Below, in pieces: positions 35,041-43,062 of a DNA stretch of 64,000 nt. Within the stretch, counting starts at the first letter, position 1. Each line of letters begins with the position of its first letter. The translations under genes were made by a program, and so were the position numbers. The stretch is taken from the NCBI RefSeq assembly GCF_900188425.1, contig NZ_FZON01000007.1:1-64000 (forward strand). Reading direction: 5' to 3'. The notes below the pieces were generated by a model, which was given only the letters and a program-made list of their open reading frames with translations, was not told the DNA's origin and made no database searches. The DNA is from Antarctobacter heliothermus (GTDB taxonomy: Bacteria > Pseudomonadota > Alphaproteobacteria > Rhodobacterales > Rhodobacteraceae).

Positions 35041-36009
35041 TTAGTCGCCGACGCAGGTTGCGATCCGCTGGGCGAAGGTGCGGATGAGCGCCGGATACAG
35101 CGTCGCGCCCTGCGGCAGATCACTGCCCAGCGGGTCCAGCGTGGCGGTCGGGAGGCCGCTGCCCTCGATGGTTTGCAGCAGGCGCGGGTCGGTGCCCGGC
35201 TCGATCAGCAGGCAGGCGGGTTTGTCGGTGGCCAGACCGTCGCGCAGCGCCGCAAGGCGGGCGGGTCCGGGGGTGTTGGCCTCTGCGTCCGATATGGCGC
35301 CAAGCACGGTCAGGCCGAAATCATGTTCGAAATACTGATAGGCGTCATGGGCGACGGCCAGCGGGCGTCCGTTCAGGGGGGCCAGTGTTGTGTGCGCCTC
35401 GGCCTCTGCCGCGGCGATGGTTTCGGCCCCGGTGCGGGCGTTTGTGCGGTAGGTCTCGGCATTGTCCGGGTCTGTTTCGGCCAGCGCCTCGGCGATGTCA
35501 GCCAGCCAGTGGGTCGCGTTTTCGGGTGAGAGCCAGACATGCGGATCGTGCAGGCCGTGCCCATGGGCGTCTTCGTCATGATCTTCTGCATGGTCCTCAT
35601 GGTCTTCGTCATGATCGTCGTGGTGGTCTTCCTCCTCCTCCTCATGGTCATGCGGAAAGAGGCCGGTGTCGCGCGCGGGCAGCAGGTGAGTCGTGGTCAG
35701 ATCGGCAAGGGGCAGGGACAGGGCGGAGGTGGCCAACGTCTCGATCTGTCCGGCCAGTTGCGGGGTCAGATCCGGGCCGATCCAGATCACCAGATCGGCG
35801 TTGGACAGCGCGCGGGCCTGACTGGGGCGCAGCGCCATGTGGTGTGGTGAATCGCCCGGCTGCAACAGGCGGTCCGGCGCGCCCAGATCGCCCATGACCA
35901 TGGCGGTCAGGCTTTCGACCGGGCCAATGTCGGTGATGACGCGCGGCACCTCTGCCGATACGAGGGTGGGAAGGGCAAGACCGGCGGTGAGCAGGAGAGG
36001 GCGGAACAT
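35041..36009 (-). CDS. znuA: Zinc ABC transporter substrate-binding protein
   Basis: ZnuA captures zinc in the periplasm for ZnuBC. The 322-residue protein has a signal peptide (MFRPLLLTAGLALPTLVSA). Its metal-site histidines lie in SPHHMALRPSQAR, LHDPHVWLSPENA and VAHDAYQYFE. Between the first two is a long His/Asp/Glu-rich loop (about residues 120-160), typical of zinc-specific binding proteins. The ATG at 36009 is preferred over a TTG two codons upstream. It is divergent from zur-znuCB across two Zur boxes. Confidence 0.96.
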   Translation of the reverse strand: MFRPLLLTAGLALPTLVSAEVPRVITDIGPVESLTAMVMGDLGAPDRLLQPGDSPHHMALRPSQARALSNADLVIWIGPDLTPQLAGQIETLATSALSLPLADLTTTHLLPARDTGLFPHDHEEEEEDHHDDHDEDHEDHAEDHDEDAHGHGLHDPHVWLSPENATHWLADIAEALAETDPDNAETYRTNARTGAETIAAAEAEAHTTLAPLNGRPLAVAHDAYQYFEHDFGLTVLGAISDAEANTPGPARLAALRDGLATDKPACLLIEPGTDPRLLQTIEGSGLPTATLDPLGSDLPQGATLYPALIRTFAQRIATCVGD

Positions 36010-36025
36010 GGGCAAACTTTCGGAT

Positions 36026-36038
36026 GTTATATCATAAC
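36026..36038. promoter_or_regulatory. Zur box 1 (znuA side)
   Basis: GTTATATCATAAC is a perfect inverted repeat (GTTAT-ATC-ATAAC) of the form bound by Zur in alphaproteobacteria. It lies 17 nt before the znuA start codon. Confidence 0.85.
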
Positions 36039-36061
36039 GCTTCGGACTTGTAGGACCGAAT

Positions 36062-36074
36062 GTTATACCATATC
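36062..36074. promoter_or_regulatory. Zur box 2 (zur side)
   Basis: GTTATACCATATC keeps the left half and most of the right half of the Zur site. It lies 29 nt before the zur start codon, so the divergent znuA and zur-znuCB promoters each have a box. Confidence 0.7.
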
Positions 36075-36102
36075 AACCCTGAATCCGCAGGAGAGACGCA
36101 CC

Positions 36103-36582
36103 ATGGACGCCAAAGGGTTCGAACATCACGACCACCGTCACTGTATCGCCACCGCGCTGCAAACGGTTGAGGAAACCTGTGATGTGCAGGGGTTACAACT
36201 GACGCCAGTGCGACGGCGGGTGCTGGAGATCCTGCTGGCGCGGCACCGGGCGATGGGGGCCTACGACGTGTTGGACGTGCTGCGCGAAGAGGGACGCGGA
36301 TCACAGCCTCCCGTGGCCTACCGGGCGCTGGATTTCCTTGTGGCGAACGGATTCGCCCATCGGATCGAACGGCTGAACGCCTTTGTGGCCTGCGCCGCCC
36401 CCGGAGTGCGCCACGCGCCCTGTTTCCTGATCTGCCGGAACTGCTCGGCAGTGGCGGAAACGCCGGGGCGACGGGCGTCCGAGGCGCTGCGCTCCGCGGC
36501 CGGGGAGCTGGGTTTTCAGGTTGAACGGGTGGCGATTGAGGCCGAGGGCTTGTGTCCGTCCTGCGTGGACACCGCACAATGA
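36103..36582 (+). CDS. zur: Zinc uptake regulator of the Fur family
   Basis: This 159-residue Fur-type repressor has a winged helix with LTPVRRRVLEILLARHRAMG and the Zur-like QPPVAYRALDFLVANGFAHR. Two Cys pairs (CRNC and CPSC) form the structural zinc site, and regulatory ligands follow HAPCFLICR. With zinc bound it would repress znuA and its own operon through the two boxes upstream. AGGAGA precedes the ATG. The stop codon overlaps znuC (ATGA). Confidence 0.94.
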   Translation: MDAKGFEHHDHRHCIATALQTVEETCDVQGLQLTPVRRRVLEILLARHRAMGAYDVLDVLREEGRGSQPPVAYRALDFLVANGFAHRIERLNAFVACAAPGVRHAPCFLICRNCSAVAETPGRRASEALRSAAGELGFQVERVAIEAEGLCPSCVDTAQ

Positions 36583-37352
36583 GCGCGCTGATCGAGGCGC
36601 GGGGGCTGGCGGTGCGGCAAGGCCCGCGTGAGGTGTTGCGCGATGTGGATTTCACCATCGCCCCCGGAGAGATCGTGACCGTGGTCGGCCCCAACGGATC
36701 GGGAAAATCGACCCTGCTGCGCGCGCTTGTCGGGGCCTTGAGGCCGGCGCGGGGCAAGGTGACCCGGCAGCGCGGTTTGCGCCTGGGCTATGTGCCGCAG
36801 GGGTTGCGGATGGATGAAACCCTGCCGATGACCGTCAGCCGCTTTCTGAACCTGCCGCGCCGGAGCAGCGCCGAGGCGCGCGCCAAAGCCTTGGACGAGG
36901 CGGGGGCCGGTGATCTGGCAGACCGGCAGATGTCGGCGCTGTCAGGCGGTCAGTTTCAACGGGTCTTGCTGGCGCGGGCCTTGTTGAACGACCCGCAGAT
37001 CCTGATTCTGGATGAGCCGACCACCGGGCTGGACCAACCGGCGCAGGCGCGGTTTTACCTGAGGATCGAGGATCTGCGTGACCGGCTGGGCTGTGCGGTG
37101 CTGATGGTCAGCCATGAGCTGCATGTGGTCATGAGCGCGTCCGACCGGGTGATCTGTCTGAACGGGCATGTCTGCTGCGAGGGCCACCCCGAAGTGGTGG
37201 CGCAGGCCGAGGAATACCGCGCGCTGTTCGGCTCTGGCACCAAGGGCGCGCTGGCGCTGTACCGACACGAACACAGTCACCACCACGACCATGAACATAC
37301 GCATGATCACGCCCATGACCACGGCCCGGGGGAGAGCTGCGATGCTGGATGA
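36579..37352 (+). CDS. znuC: Zinc ABC transporter ATPase with His-rich tail
   Basis: This 257-residue ATPase has Walker A VVGPNGSGKSTLLRAL, signature LSGGQFQRVLLARALL and Walker B ILILDEPTTGLD. An unusual C-terminal extension of about 22 residues is mainly His with Asp and Glu (HEHSHHHDHEHTHDHAHDH), which could buffer or sense cytosolic zinc. It overlaps zur by ATGA and znuB by 11 nt. Confidence 0.95.
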   Translation: MSALIEARGLAVRQGPREVLRDVDFTIAPGEIVTVVGPNGSGKSTLLRALVGALRPARGKVTRQRGLRLGYVPQGLRMDETLPMTVSRFLNLPRRSSAEARAKALDEAGAGDLADRQMSALSGGQFQRVLLARALLNDPQILILDEPTTGLDQPAQARFYLRIEDLRDRLGCAVLMVSHELHVVMSASDRVICLNGHVCCEGHPEVVAQAEEYRALFGSGTKGALALYRHEHSHHHDHEHTHDHAHDHGPGESCDAG

Positions 37353-38130
37353 TTTCCTTGTGCGCGCTGCACTGGCGGCGGTCGGTGTGGCGCTGGCGGC
37401 GGCGCCTTTGGGCGTTTTCGTGGTCTGGCGGCGGATGGCCTATTTCGGCGATGCCACCTCACACGCGGCGATCCTTGGGGTTGCCTTGGCTCTGGCGTTC
37501 TCGGTGCCGGTCTTTGCTGGCACGCTGGTCGTGGCTCTGGTCGTGGCCTTTGGTGTCGCGCAACTGTCGGGGCGGGGCTATGGCGCGGACATGGTGCTGG
37601 GGGTTGCGGCCCATGCGGCGCTGGCGCTGGGTCTTGTTGCCGCCAGCCTGCTGCCCGGACCGCGCCTGAACCTGGAGGCCTATCTGTTTGGCGACATTCT
37701 GGCGGTCAGCCGCAGTGATCTGGCGGTGATCTGGGGCGGCGGCGCGCTGGTCGCGGCGTTGATCGGCTGGCGCTGGCAGGCGCTGTTGACCGCGACCGTG
37801 TCGCCCGACCTGGCGGCGGCCTCCGGCCTGAACCCTGAACGCGAGCGTGTGGTGCTGATGCTGGCGCTGGCGCTGGTGGTGGCCGTGGCGCTGAAGGTGG
37901 TCGGCGCGCTGTTGATCGGCGCGCTGCTGATCATCCCGGCGGCGGCGGCGCGGCCCCTGTCGACAACGCCAGAAGGCATGCTGGCGGGCACGGCGGCGGT
38001 GGGCGTTGTGTCGGCGCTGGGCGGGCTTTGGGCGGCCTGGACATTCGACACTCCAGCGGGGCCAAGTGTCGTCTGCGCGGCGGCAGTGCTGTTTGCACTG
38101 GCCGCGCTGGTGCAATCGGTCCGGGGGTAA
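37342..38130 (+). CDS. znuB: Zinc ABC transporter permease
   Basis: This 262-residue permease of the ABC-3 family has about eight hydrophobic segments. It begins LVRAALAAVGVALAAAPLGV and contains RRMAYFGDATSHAAILGVAL and VGALLIGALLIIPAAAARPL, both diagnostic for manganese/zinc permeases. The start lies inside the end of znuC in another frame, preceded by GGGGGAGAG. Confidence 0.96.
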   Translation: MLDDFLVRAALAAVGVALAAAPLGVFVVWRRMAYFGDATSHAAILGVALALAFSVPVFAGTLVVALVVAFGVAQLSGRGYGADMVLGVAAHAALALGLVAASLLPGPRLNLEAYLFGDILAVSRSDLAVIWGGGALVAALIGWRWQALLTATVSPDLAAASGLNPERERVVLMLALALVVAVALKVVGALLIGALLIIPAAAARPLSTTPEGMLAGTAAVGVVSALGGLWAAWTFDTPAGPSVVCAAAVLFALAALVQSVRG

Positions 38131-38246
38131 TCGTGCGAGACATCGCAAGTGATTCTGAATGGATGGCCAGTCAAGCGGCCTGACCTGCATAGGCGGATCG
38201 GGCCAAAGCCTGATCCCCATAGACGCGCAACGTCAAAGAGATGAAA

Positions 38247-38330
38247 TGGTGGGCGACCCTGGAATCGAACCAGGCGTGAGTCGCCTCGAGGGAGTTACAG
38301 TCCCCTGCCACACCTTGCGGCCTGTCGCCC
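38247..38330 (-). tRNA. tRNA-Tyr(GTA)
   Basis: The minus strand gives acceptor GGGCGAC/GTCGCCC, D-arm GCC..GGC, anticodon stem GGGGA/TCCCT with loop CTGTAAC (anticodon GTA), a long class II variable arm, T-arm CCTGG TTCGATT CCAGG, discriminator A and an encoded CCA (38249-38247). Positions 8-9 read AG instead of the usual T8 and A/G9, which is slightly odd. Confidence 0.92.
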
Positions 38331-38335
38331 ACCGG

Positions 38336-38355
38336 ACACCGGGCATGCCCGGTGT
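38336..38355. repeat. 20-bp perfect palindrome between tRNA-Tyr and rlmB
   Basis: ACACCGGGCATGCCCGGTGT lies 5 nt upstream of the tRNA-Tyr 5' end. As RNA it would form an 8-bp stem with a CATG loop. It could be an operator or the end of a processed precursor. No T tract follows. Confidence 0.6.
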
Positions 38356-38462
38356 GAGGGGCTGACTACATCCGCCCAAAAACCGCGTCAACAGGAAATT
38401 CCCTTGGCAAAGCACGGCGCAGGGTGCAAACCCTGTGTCCTCAGAAAGCAGGGGCATCGGCG

Positions 38463-39239
38463 ATGGCGAAGAAACCGAAATGGGTGGTCGAAAAGGAACA
38501 GGCGCGCAAGGCCTCGGCCAATGAGACCGTCTGGCTGTTCGGGCTGCACGCGGTGCGCGACGCGCTGATGAATCCCCGCCGCGACAGGCTGCGGCTGATC
38601 CTGACGCCCAATGCGGCGGAAAAGCTGACAGAGGCGGTTGCGGTTTCGGGCATGACGCCCGAAATTCAGGACCCGCGCCGGTTTGATGCGCCGCTGGACC
38701 CCAATTCGGTGCATCAGGGCGCCGCGCTGGAGGTCAAGCCGCTGGACTGGGGGCGGCTGGAGGATGTGGCCTTTGCCGGGCAGGGGGCCTTGCGGCTGGT
38801 GCTGCTGGACCGGGTGACGGACCCGCACAACGTGGGCGCGATCCTGCGCTCTGCCGAGGTGTTCGGCGCGCAGGCGGTGATTGGCACGCGTCACCACGCG
38901 GCCCCGGAAACCGGCGCGCTGGCCAAAACGGCGAGCGGTGCGCTGGAACGCCAGCCCTACCTGCGCGAACGAAATCTGGCCGAAACGATCCAGACCCTGC
39001 GCGACATGGGATACCTTGTTCTGGGGCTTGACGGCGAGGCGGAACAGACCATCGAGGCGGCGCTGGAGGGGCGGCGCGAGACGCCGGTGGCGCTGGTTTT
39101 CGGGGCCGAGGGGCCGGGACTGCGGCCCAAGACCAAGGAAACCGTCGATGCGCTGGTCAGGATCGATTTTGCCGGTGCGTTCGGGTCGCTGAATGTGTCG
39201 AACGCGGCGGCGGTTGCGCTTTATGCGGCGCGTGCCTAG
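38463..39239 (+). CDS. rlmB: TrmH/SpoU family rRNA 2'-O-methyltransferase (RlmB type)
   Basis: This 258-residue SPOUT methyltransferase is expected to methylate G2251 of 23S rRNA. An N-terminal substrate-binding domain (LFGLHAVRDALMNPRRDRLR) is followed by the three SPOUT motifs: VLLDRVTDPHNVGAILRSAE, LVFGAEGPGLRP and GSLNVSNAAAVALY. The start is the ATG at 38463. It follows tRNA-Tyr and precedes a zinc-ribbon gene by 9 nt. Confidence 0.93.
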   Translation: MAKKPKWVVEKEQARKASANETVWLFGLHAVRDALMNPRRDRLRLILTPNAAEKLTEAVAVSGMTPEIQDPRRFDAPLDPNSVHQGAALEVKPLDWGRLEDVAFAGQGALRLVLLDRVTDPHNVGAILRSAEVFGAQAVIGTRHHAAPETGALAKTASGALERQPYLRERNLAETIQTLRDMGYLVLGLDGEAEQTIEAALEGRRETPVALVFGAEGPGLRPKTKETVDALVRIDFAGAFGSLNVSNAAAVALYAARA

Positions 39240-39248
39240 ATCGGCGCA

Positions 39249-39554
39249 ATGGGTACGACGAAGATTGCGACTTGTTGTTATTGCGGCACCCGTGCCGCGC
39301 TGGTCCTGCGCGGGGAGGTCCGGCACGAACTGTCTTGCGCGTCCTGTGGTGCGCCGTTGCACAACATGAAACACCTAAAGGCCGCAGCGACCAGCCCCGG
39401 ACGCAAGGACACCAAGGGTCCGCGCAAGACGGCCAGACCGGCCTCGCCTGCCGAGCGCAAGGTCCGGCAGAAGCCTCGCAAGAAGAAGAGCAAAGGTCTG
39501 GCGCACCGCTTTTTCGACGAGGCCTTCGACCTGCTGGACGACATCTTTGACTGA
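39249..39554 (+). CDS. Small zinc-ribbon protein
   Basis: This 101-residue protein has two Cys pairs (CCYCG near the N-terminus and CASCG about 20 residues later) that should bind zinc. A long Lys/Arg/Pro-rich linker follows (residues 45-85), then the acidic amphipathic end FFDEAFDLLDDIFD. It lies 9 nt after rlmB, suggesting co-expression and possibly an RNA-related role. No named family was recognised. Confidence 0.75.
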   Translation: MGTTKIATCCYCGTRAALVLRGEVRHELSCASCGAPLHNMKHLKAAATSPGRKDTKGPRKTARPASPAERKVRQKPRKKKSKGLAHRFFDEAFDLLDDIFD

Positions 39555-39721
39555 CATCCGCCCAGGTCTGTGTTGCGGGGCGTCGTGGACGGCGGGCGGC
39601 ACAGTACGGACGTGACGTGCTGCGTATGCGCACGATTGCGGTGCGGCCCTGACAACGCTTGCCTCTGGTCTTTGGCGATACGCTCAAGTATCCCGCATCT
39701 GACTGACAAAAGAGAGGCCCC

Positions 39722-40849
39722 ATGCCCGATTTCAAAACTCCGGGACCGGTTGAACAGGTCTGGTCCGATGCGATTTCCTCTGTCGAGGACATCATCGAGG
39801 ATGCCCGCAACGGGCGTATGTTCATCCTGGTTGATCACGAGGACCGTGAGAACGAAGGCGATCTGGTGATCCCCGCGCAATGGGCGACACCGGATGCGGT
39901 CAACTTCATGGCGCTGTACGGGCGCGGGTTGATCTGCCTGGCGATGACCTCGGACCGGATCGAGGAGCTGGGTCTGCCCTTGATGTCGACCAACAACTCG
40001 TCGCGGCACGAAACGGCCTTTACCACGTCGATCGAGGCGCGTGAGGGGGTGACGACCGGGATTTCCGCCGCTGACCGGGCGCGGACCATCGCGGTGGCGA
40101 TCGACGCCTCCAAGGGGGCTGCGGACATCGCGACACCCGGCCATGTGTTCCCGCTGCGCGCCCGCAAGGGCGGCGTGCTGGTGCGCGCCGGACATACAGA
40201 GGCCGCGGTCGACGTGTCGCGGCTGGCGGGGCTGAATCCGGCGGGCGTGATCTGTGAGATCATGAACGAGGACGGCACCATGGCGCGGCTGCCGGAAATG
40301 GTGGCTTTTGCTCAGCGCCATGGGCTGAAGATCGGGACAATCTCGGACCTGATTTCGTACCGTCGGCGTCACGACAATCTGGTCAAGGTCCGCACCGAAG
40401 AGACCATCACCTCTGAGTTCGGTGGTGAGTGGAACATGCGTATCTACACCGACGAAACCCACGGCGACGAACATATCGTCCTGACCAAGGGCGACATCGG
40501 CACGTCCGATCCGGTGCTGGTGCGGATGCACGCCATGGACCCGATGCTGGACATCATCGGCACCGGGCCAAAGGGGCGCGGGCATGAGTTCCAGCACGCC
40601 ATGCAGGCGGTTGCGGACGAGGGGCGCGGCGTGGTCGTGCTGTTGCGTGACACCTCGATGAAGCTGGACGTCACCGAAGGCGTCTCGCCCAAGACCTTGC
40701 GGCAATACGGTCTGGGGGCGCAGATCCTGTCCTCGCTGGGATTGTCCAAGCTGGTGCTGCTGACCAATTCACCCACCCCAAAGGTTGTGGGGCTTGACGC
40801 CTACGGTCTTGAAATCGTCGGAACGCGCAAGATCTCGGAGCTGGGTTGA
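39722..40849 (+). CDS. ribB: 3,4-dihydroxy-2-butanone 4-phosphate synthase with degenerate GTP cyclohydrolase II domain
   Basis: The N-terminal RibB domain (about residues 20-220) is intact: VDHEDRENEGDLVIPAQWA, TPGHVFPLRARKGGVLVRAG and HTEAAVDVSRLAG. The C-terminal RibA-like domain (225-375) reads VRMHAMDPMLDIIGTG where active GTP cyclohydrolase II has three zinc-binding Cys residues. All three are missing, so this half should be catalytically dead. A separate ribA must exist elsewhere. GAGAGG precedes the ATG and no FMN riboswitch is seen upstream. The stop codon overlaps ribH. Confidence 0.93.
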   Translation: MPDFKTPGPVEQVWSDAISSVEDIIEDARNGRMFILVDHEDRENEGDLVIPAQWATPDAVNFMALYGRGLICLAMTSDRIEELGLPLMSTNNSSRHETAFTTSIEAREGVTTGISAADRARTIAVAIDASKGAADIATPGHVFPLRARKGGVLVRAGHTEAAVDVSRLAGLNPAGVICEIMNEDGTMARLPEMVAFAQRHGLKIGTISDLISYRRRHDNLVKVRTEETITSEFGGEWNMRIYTDETHGDEHIVLTKGDIGTSDPVLVRMHAMDPMLDIIGTGPKGRGHEFQHAMQAVADEGRGVVVLLRDTSMKLDVTEGVSPKTLRQYGLGAQILSSLGLSKLVLLTNSPTPKVVGLDAYGLEIVGTRKISELG

Positions 40850-41400
40850 TGGCATCGAATGAAACGCACCATGTGCTGGAGCGCGCGGAATTCGACAAGC
40901 CGGTCAAGGTGTTGATCGTGGTGGCGCCCTACTACAAGGACATCGCCGACCAGTTGGTGGCCGGTGCCGCGGCTGAGATCGAGGCCTGCGGCGGCTGGCA
41001 TGAAACCGTCGAGGTGCCCGGTGCGCTGGAGCTGCCCACCGCCATCGGCATCGCGGAACGGATGTCGAATTTCGACGCCTATGTGGCGCTGGGCTGCGTG
41101 ATCCGGGGTGAGACGACGCATTACGACACGGTCTGTAACGACAGCTCACGCGCGCTGACGCTTCTGGGTCTTCAGGGACTGTGCATCGGCAACGGGATCC
41201 TGACGGTCGAGACCTTTGAGCAGGCCCGCGTGCGGGCCGAGGCGACCGGGCAGAACAAGGGCGGCGGCGCGGCGGCGGCGGCCTTGCATCTGCTGGCGCT
41301 GACCCGTAAGTGGGGCGGCTCGCGCAAGGGTGTTGGATTCGTCCCCGCCCGCGAAGAGATCCAGATCGCAGGCAGCAGCAAGGGCCCCGACATCGCATGA
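40849..41400 (+). CDS. ribH: 6,7-dimethyl-8-ribityllumazine synthase
   Basis: This 183-residue lumazine synthase condenses the RibB product with the pyrimidinedione in riboflavin synthesis. Motifs are VEVPGALELPTAIGIAERM, LGCVIRGETTHYDTV with the catalytic His, and GNGILTVETFEQARVRA. It is longer than most lumazine synthases at the C-terminus. The ATG overlaps the ribB stop codon, and nusB overlaps its end by ATGA. Confidence 0.96.
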   Translation: MASNETHHVLERAEFDKPVKVLIVVAPYYKDIADQLVAGAAAEIEACGGWHETVEVPGALELPTAIGIAERMSNFDAYVALGCVIRGETTHYDTVCNDSSRALTLLGLQGLCIGNGILTVETFEQARVRAEATGQNKGGGAAAAALHLLALTRKWGGSRKGVGFVPAREEIQIAGSSKGPDIA

Positions 41401-41870
41401 CCCAGCTATCGGGCAACCAGAAACGCAAGATGAAGAGCGCCTCGCGGTTTTATGCCGTGCAGGCGCTGTTCCAGATGGAACAATCCGACGCGGGCCTCGA
41501 CAAGGTCCGGCACGAGTTTCTGGAGTTCCGCTTCGGGGCTGAGATCGAGGACGGTACAGAGATGATCGACGGGGACGTCGATTTCTTTGCCAAGCTGCTG
41601 GAGCAGGCGGTGAACTGGCAGGTCAAGATCGACCAGATGACCGACCGGGCGCTGGTGGCCAAGTGGCCCATCGCGCGGATCGACCCGACCCTGCGCGCGC
41701 TGTTTCGTGTGGCCGGGGCAGAGATGCTGGCCTTTGACACACCGCCCAAGGTGGTCATCGTCGAATATCTGGACGTGGCCTCGGCCTTTTTCCCGGATGG
41801 CAAGGAAGCACGTTTTGTGAACGCGGTTCTGGATCACATGGCGCGAGAGGCCAAACCCGAGGCGTTTTGA
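41397..41870 (+). CDS. nusB: Transcription antitermination factor NusB
   Basis: This 157-residue all-helical protein binds NusE and boxA RNA in rRNA antitermination. It shows SASRFYAVQALFQMEQSDAG and the conserved C-terminal VIVEYLDVASAFFPDGKEAR followed by FVNAVLDHMA. The ribH-nusB order with overlapping start and stop codons is a widespread bacterial arrangement. Confidence 0.96.
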   Translation: MTQLSGNQKRKMKSASRFYAVQALFQMEQSDAGLDKVRHEFLEFRFGAEIEDGTEMIDGDVDFFAKLLEQAVNWQVKIDQMTDRALVAKWPIARIDPTLRALFRVAGAEMLAFDTPPKVVIVEYLDVASAFFPDGKEARFVNAVLDHMAREAKPEAF

Positions 41871-42017
41871 CCCGCTGTTGGCGTGGCCTGGTTTGCACCA
41901 GACCGCGCCTGCGTCGAAACGCGCGGCGCATAGAGGCGGCAATCTGCCTGTGACCTCTTGCGGGATTGCCATTGTGCCCCAATTGTATTCTGATCATGGA
42001 ATGCGAAGGAGTAGCCC

Positions 42018-42353
42018 ATGCCCAAGCTCATCCGTCTTTACATCATCCAGGTCCTGACTGGCTTTGGCCTTTCGGCGCTCTTTGTCGGCGCGCTGTTGTG
42101 GCTCAACGTGGCGAATCTGTGGACCCTGATTTCCGGCAGCGATGTCGCGGTTGTGGCCGTGATCATGCTGGTGTTCTTTAACGGTGTGGTGTTTGCCGGC
42201 GTACAATTCGCCATCTCGATCATGCGCATGGCAGAGGACGACGACACCTCGGGTGGCAAGCGTGAGCGCATCCGCCCACAAGTGCCTGCACGGGTGCGTG
42301 TTGCGGCAGAGGCGCCGAAAGCGCGGTCGCTGCGGATTCTGAACCGCCGCTGA
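42018..42353 (+). CDS. Small two-helix membrane protein
   Basis: This 111-residue protein has two transmembrane segments (about residues 9-31 and 43-68: VLTGFGLSALFVGALLWLN and VAVVAVIMLVFFNGVVFAGV) and a basic cytosolic tail. AAGGAG stands 6 nt before the ATG. It follows nusB by 147 nt. No function is recognisable; similar short proteins occur in this family of bacteria. Confidence 0.7.
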   Translation: MPKLIRLYIIQVLTGFGLSALFVGALLWLNVANLWTLISGSDVAVVAVIMLVFFNGVVFAGVQFAISIMRMAEDDDTSGGKRERIRPQVPARVRVAAEAPKARSLRILNRR

Positions 42354-42456
42354 ACACTCCAAGCAGGCCTCCGGACGCCCCGACTGAGCCTGCGGCTCAG
42401 CGGCCCGCCCTCCAGCCCGCTTCCGGTCTTGTTATCATGTGGAGTGTGGGGTGTGC

Positions 42457-42615
42457 GGCGGGAACCGCGCCAACCGTGTGGGTAGTGCATTCCCGAGGAC
42501 CTGTATGTACAGGTGGGCGCCAGGTAACGAGACCACGATCCCGCCAGAGCCAGCTCCCTCGGATTTGCTTAAGGCCACCGGAATGTACCCGTATACGAGA
42601 AGGGCAGAACCCGCC
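42457..42615. ncRNA. Candidate structured RNA, strand undetermined
   Basis: Nested complementary blocks run through this intergenic stretch: GGCGGG (42457-42462) with CCCGCC (42610-42615), GGGTA (42480-42484) with TACCC (42586-42590), CATTCC (42488-42493) with GGAATG (42580-42585), CGAGG (42494-42498) with CCTCG (42557-42561), and a local hairpin ACCTGT/ACAGGT (42499-42514). This is the architecture of a long branched RNA. No T-rich terminator was seen on either strand and the family was not recognised. A 61-residue open frame (42439-42624) overlaps it but looks unlike a protein. Confidence 0.4.
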
Positions 42616-42642
42616 ATCGCGTGATCTATGCCTGTGCCCGGC

Positions 42643-43062
42643 TCATGACAAGGCCATCGTTTCGATTTCGTGCAGATTGCCGATAAAGCCATGCCAGCCC
42701 TTGTCGAGCGCAAGCACCAGTCCATAACCATCGGCGTCATCGGGCAGGCCGGAATGCTCTAGCGTCAACTGTGTGCCGCCGGGGGCCGGGGTCAGGCGCC
42801 AGTCGACGGTGGTCATCTTGCCGTTCAGCGGGCCGACGGTAAACGACCAGCGCATGTGATCCTTTGGCGAGAGTTTTTCCACCGTGCCCCAGCACATGCG
42901 GTCGCCGTCTTTTTGTGACAGCAGGGTATAGGCCTCGCCCTCGACCAGATCAGAGGTGGCGGGGTGAAACCATTTGCCCAGCAGATCGGCGCGCGTCAGG
43001 TGATCCCAGACAGTGGCCTGATCGGCGGGCAGGAAGACGGATTTGCGGATGGTGAGGGTCAT
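42643..43062 (-). CDS. SRPBCC/AHSA1-type domain protein
   Basis: This 139-residue START-like protein begins LTIRKSVFLPADQATVWDHL and contains TRADLLGKWFHPATSDLVEG and the C-terminal LALDKGWHGFIGNLHEIE, as in AHSA1-like proteins that bind hydrophobic ligands. It overlaps the upstream ArsR-type repressor gene by ATGA, a frequent pairing in which the repressor controls the pair. Confidence 0.85.
   Translation of the reverse strand: MTLTIRKSVFLPADQATVWDHLTRADLLGKWFHPATSDLVEGEAYTLLSQKDGDRMCWGTVEKLSPKDHMRWSFTVGPLNGKMTTVDWRLTPAPGGTQLTLEHSGLPDDADGYGLVLALDKGWHGFIGNLHEIETMALS

Noticed and set aside
39555-39721. FMN riboswitch upstream of ribB
   Set aside because: The conserved RFN element core was looked for and not found.
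42439-42624. 61-codon plus-strand open frame starting MECGVCGGNR
   Set aside because: It coincides with nested RNA-like complementarity, lacks a ribosome binding site and has an implausible composition. Kept only as a note in the RNA candidate.
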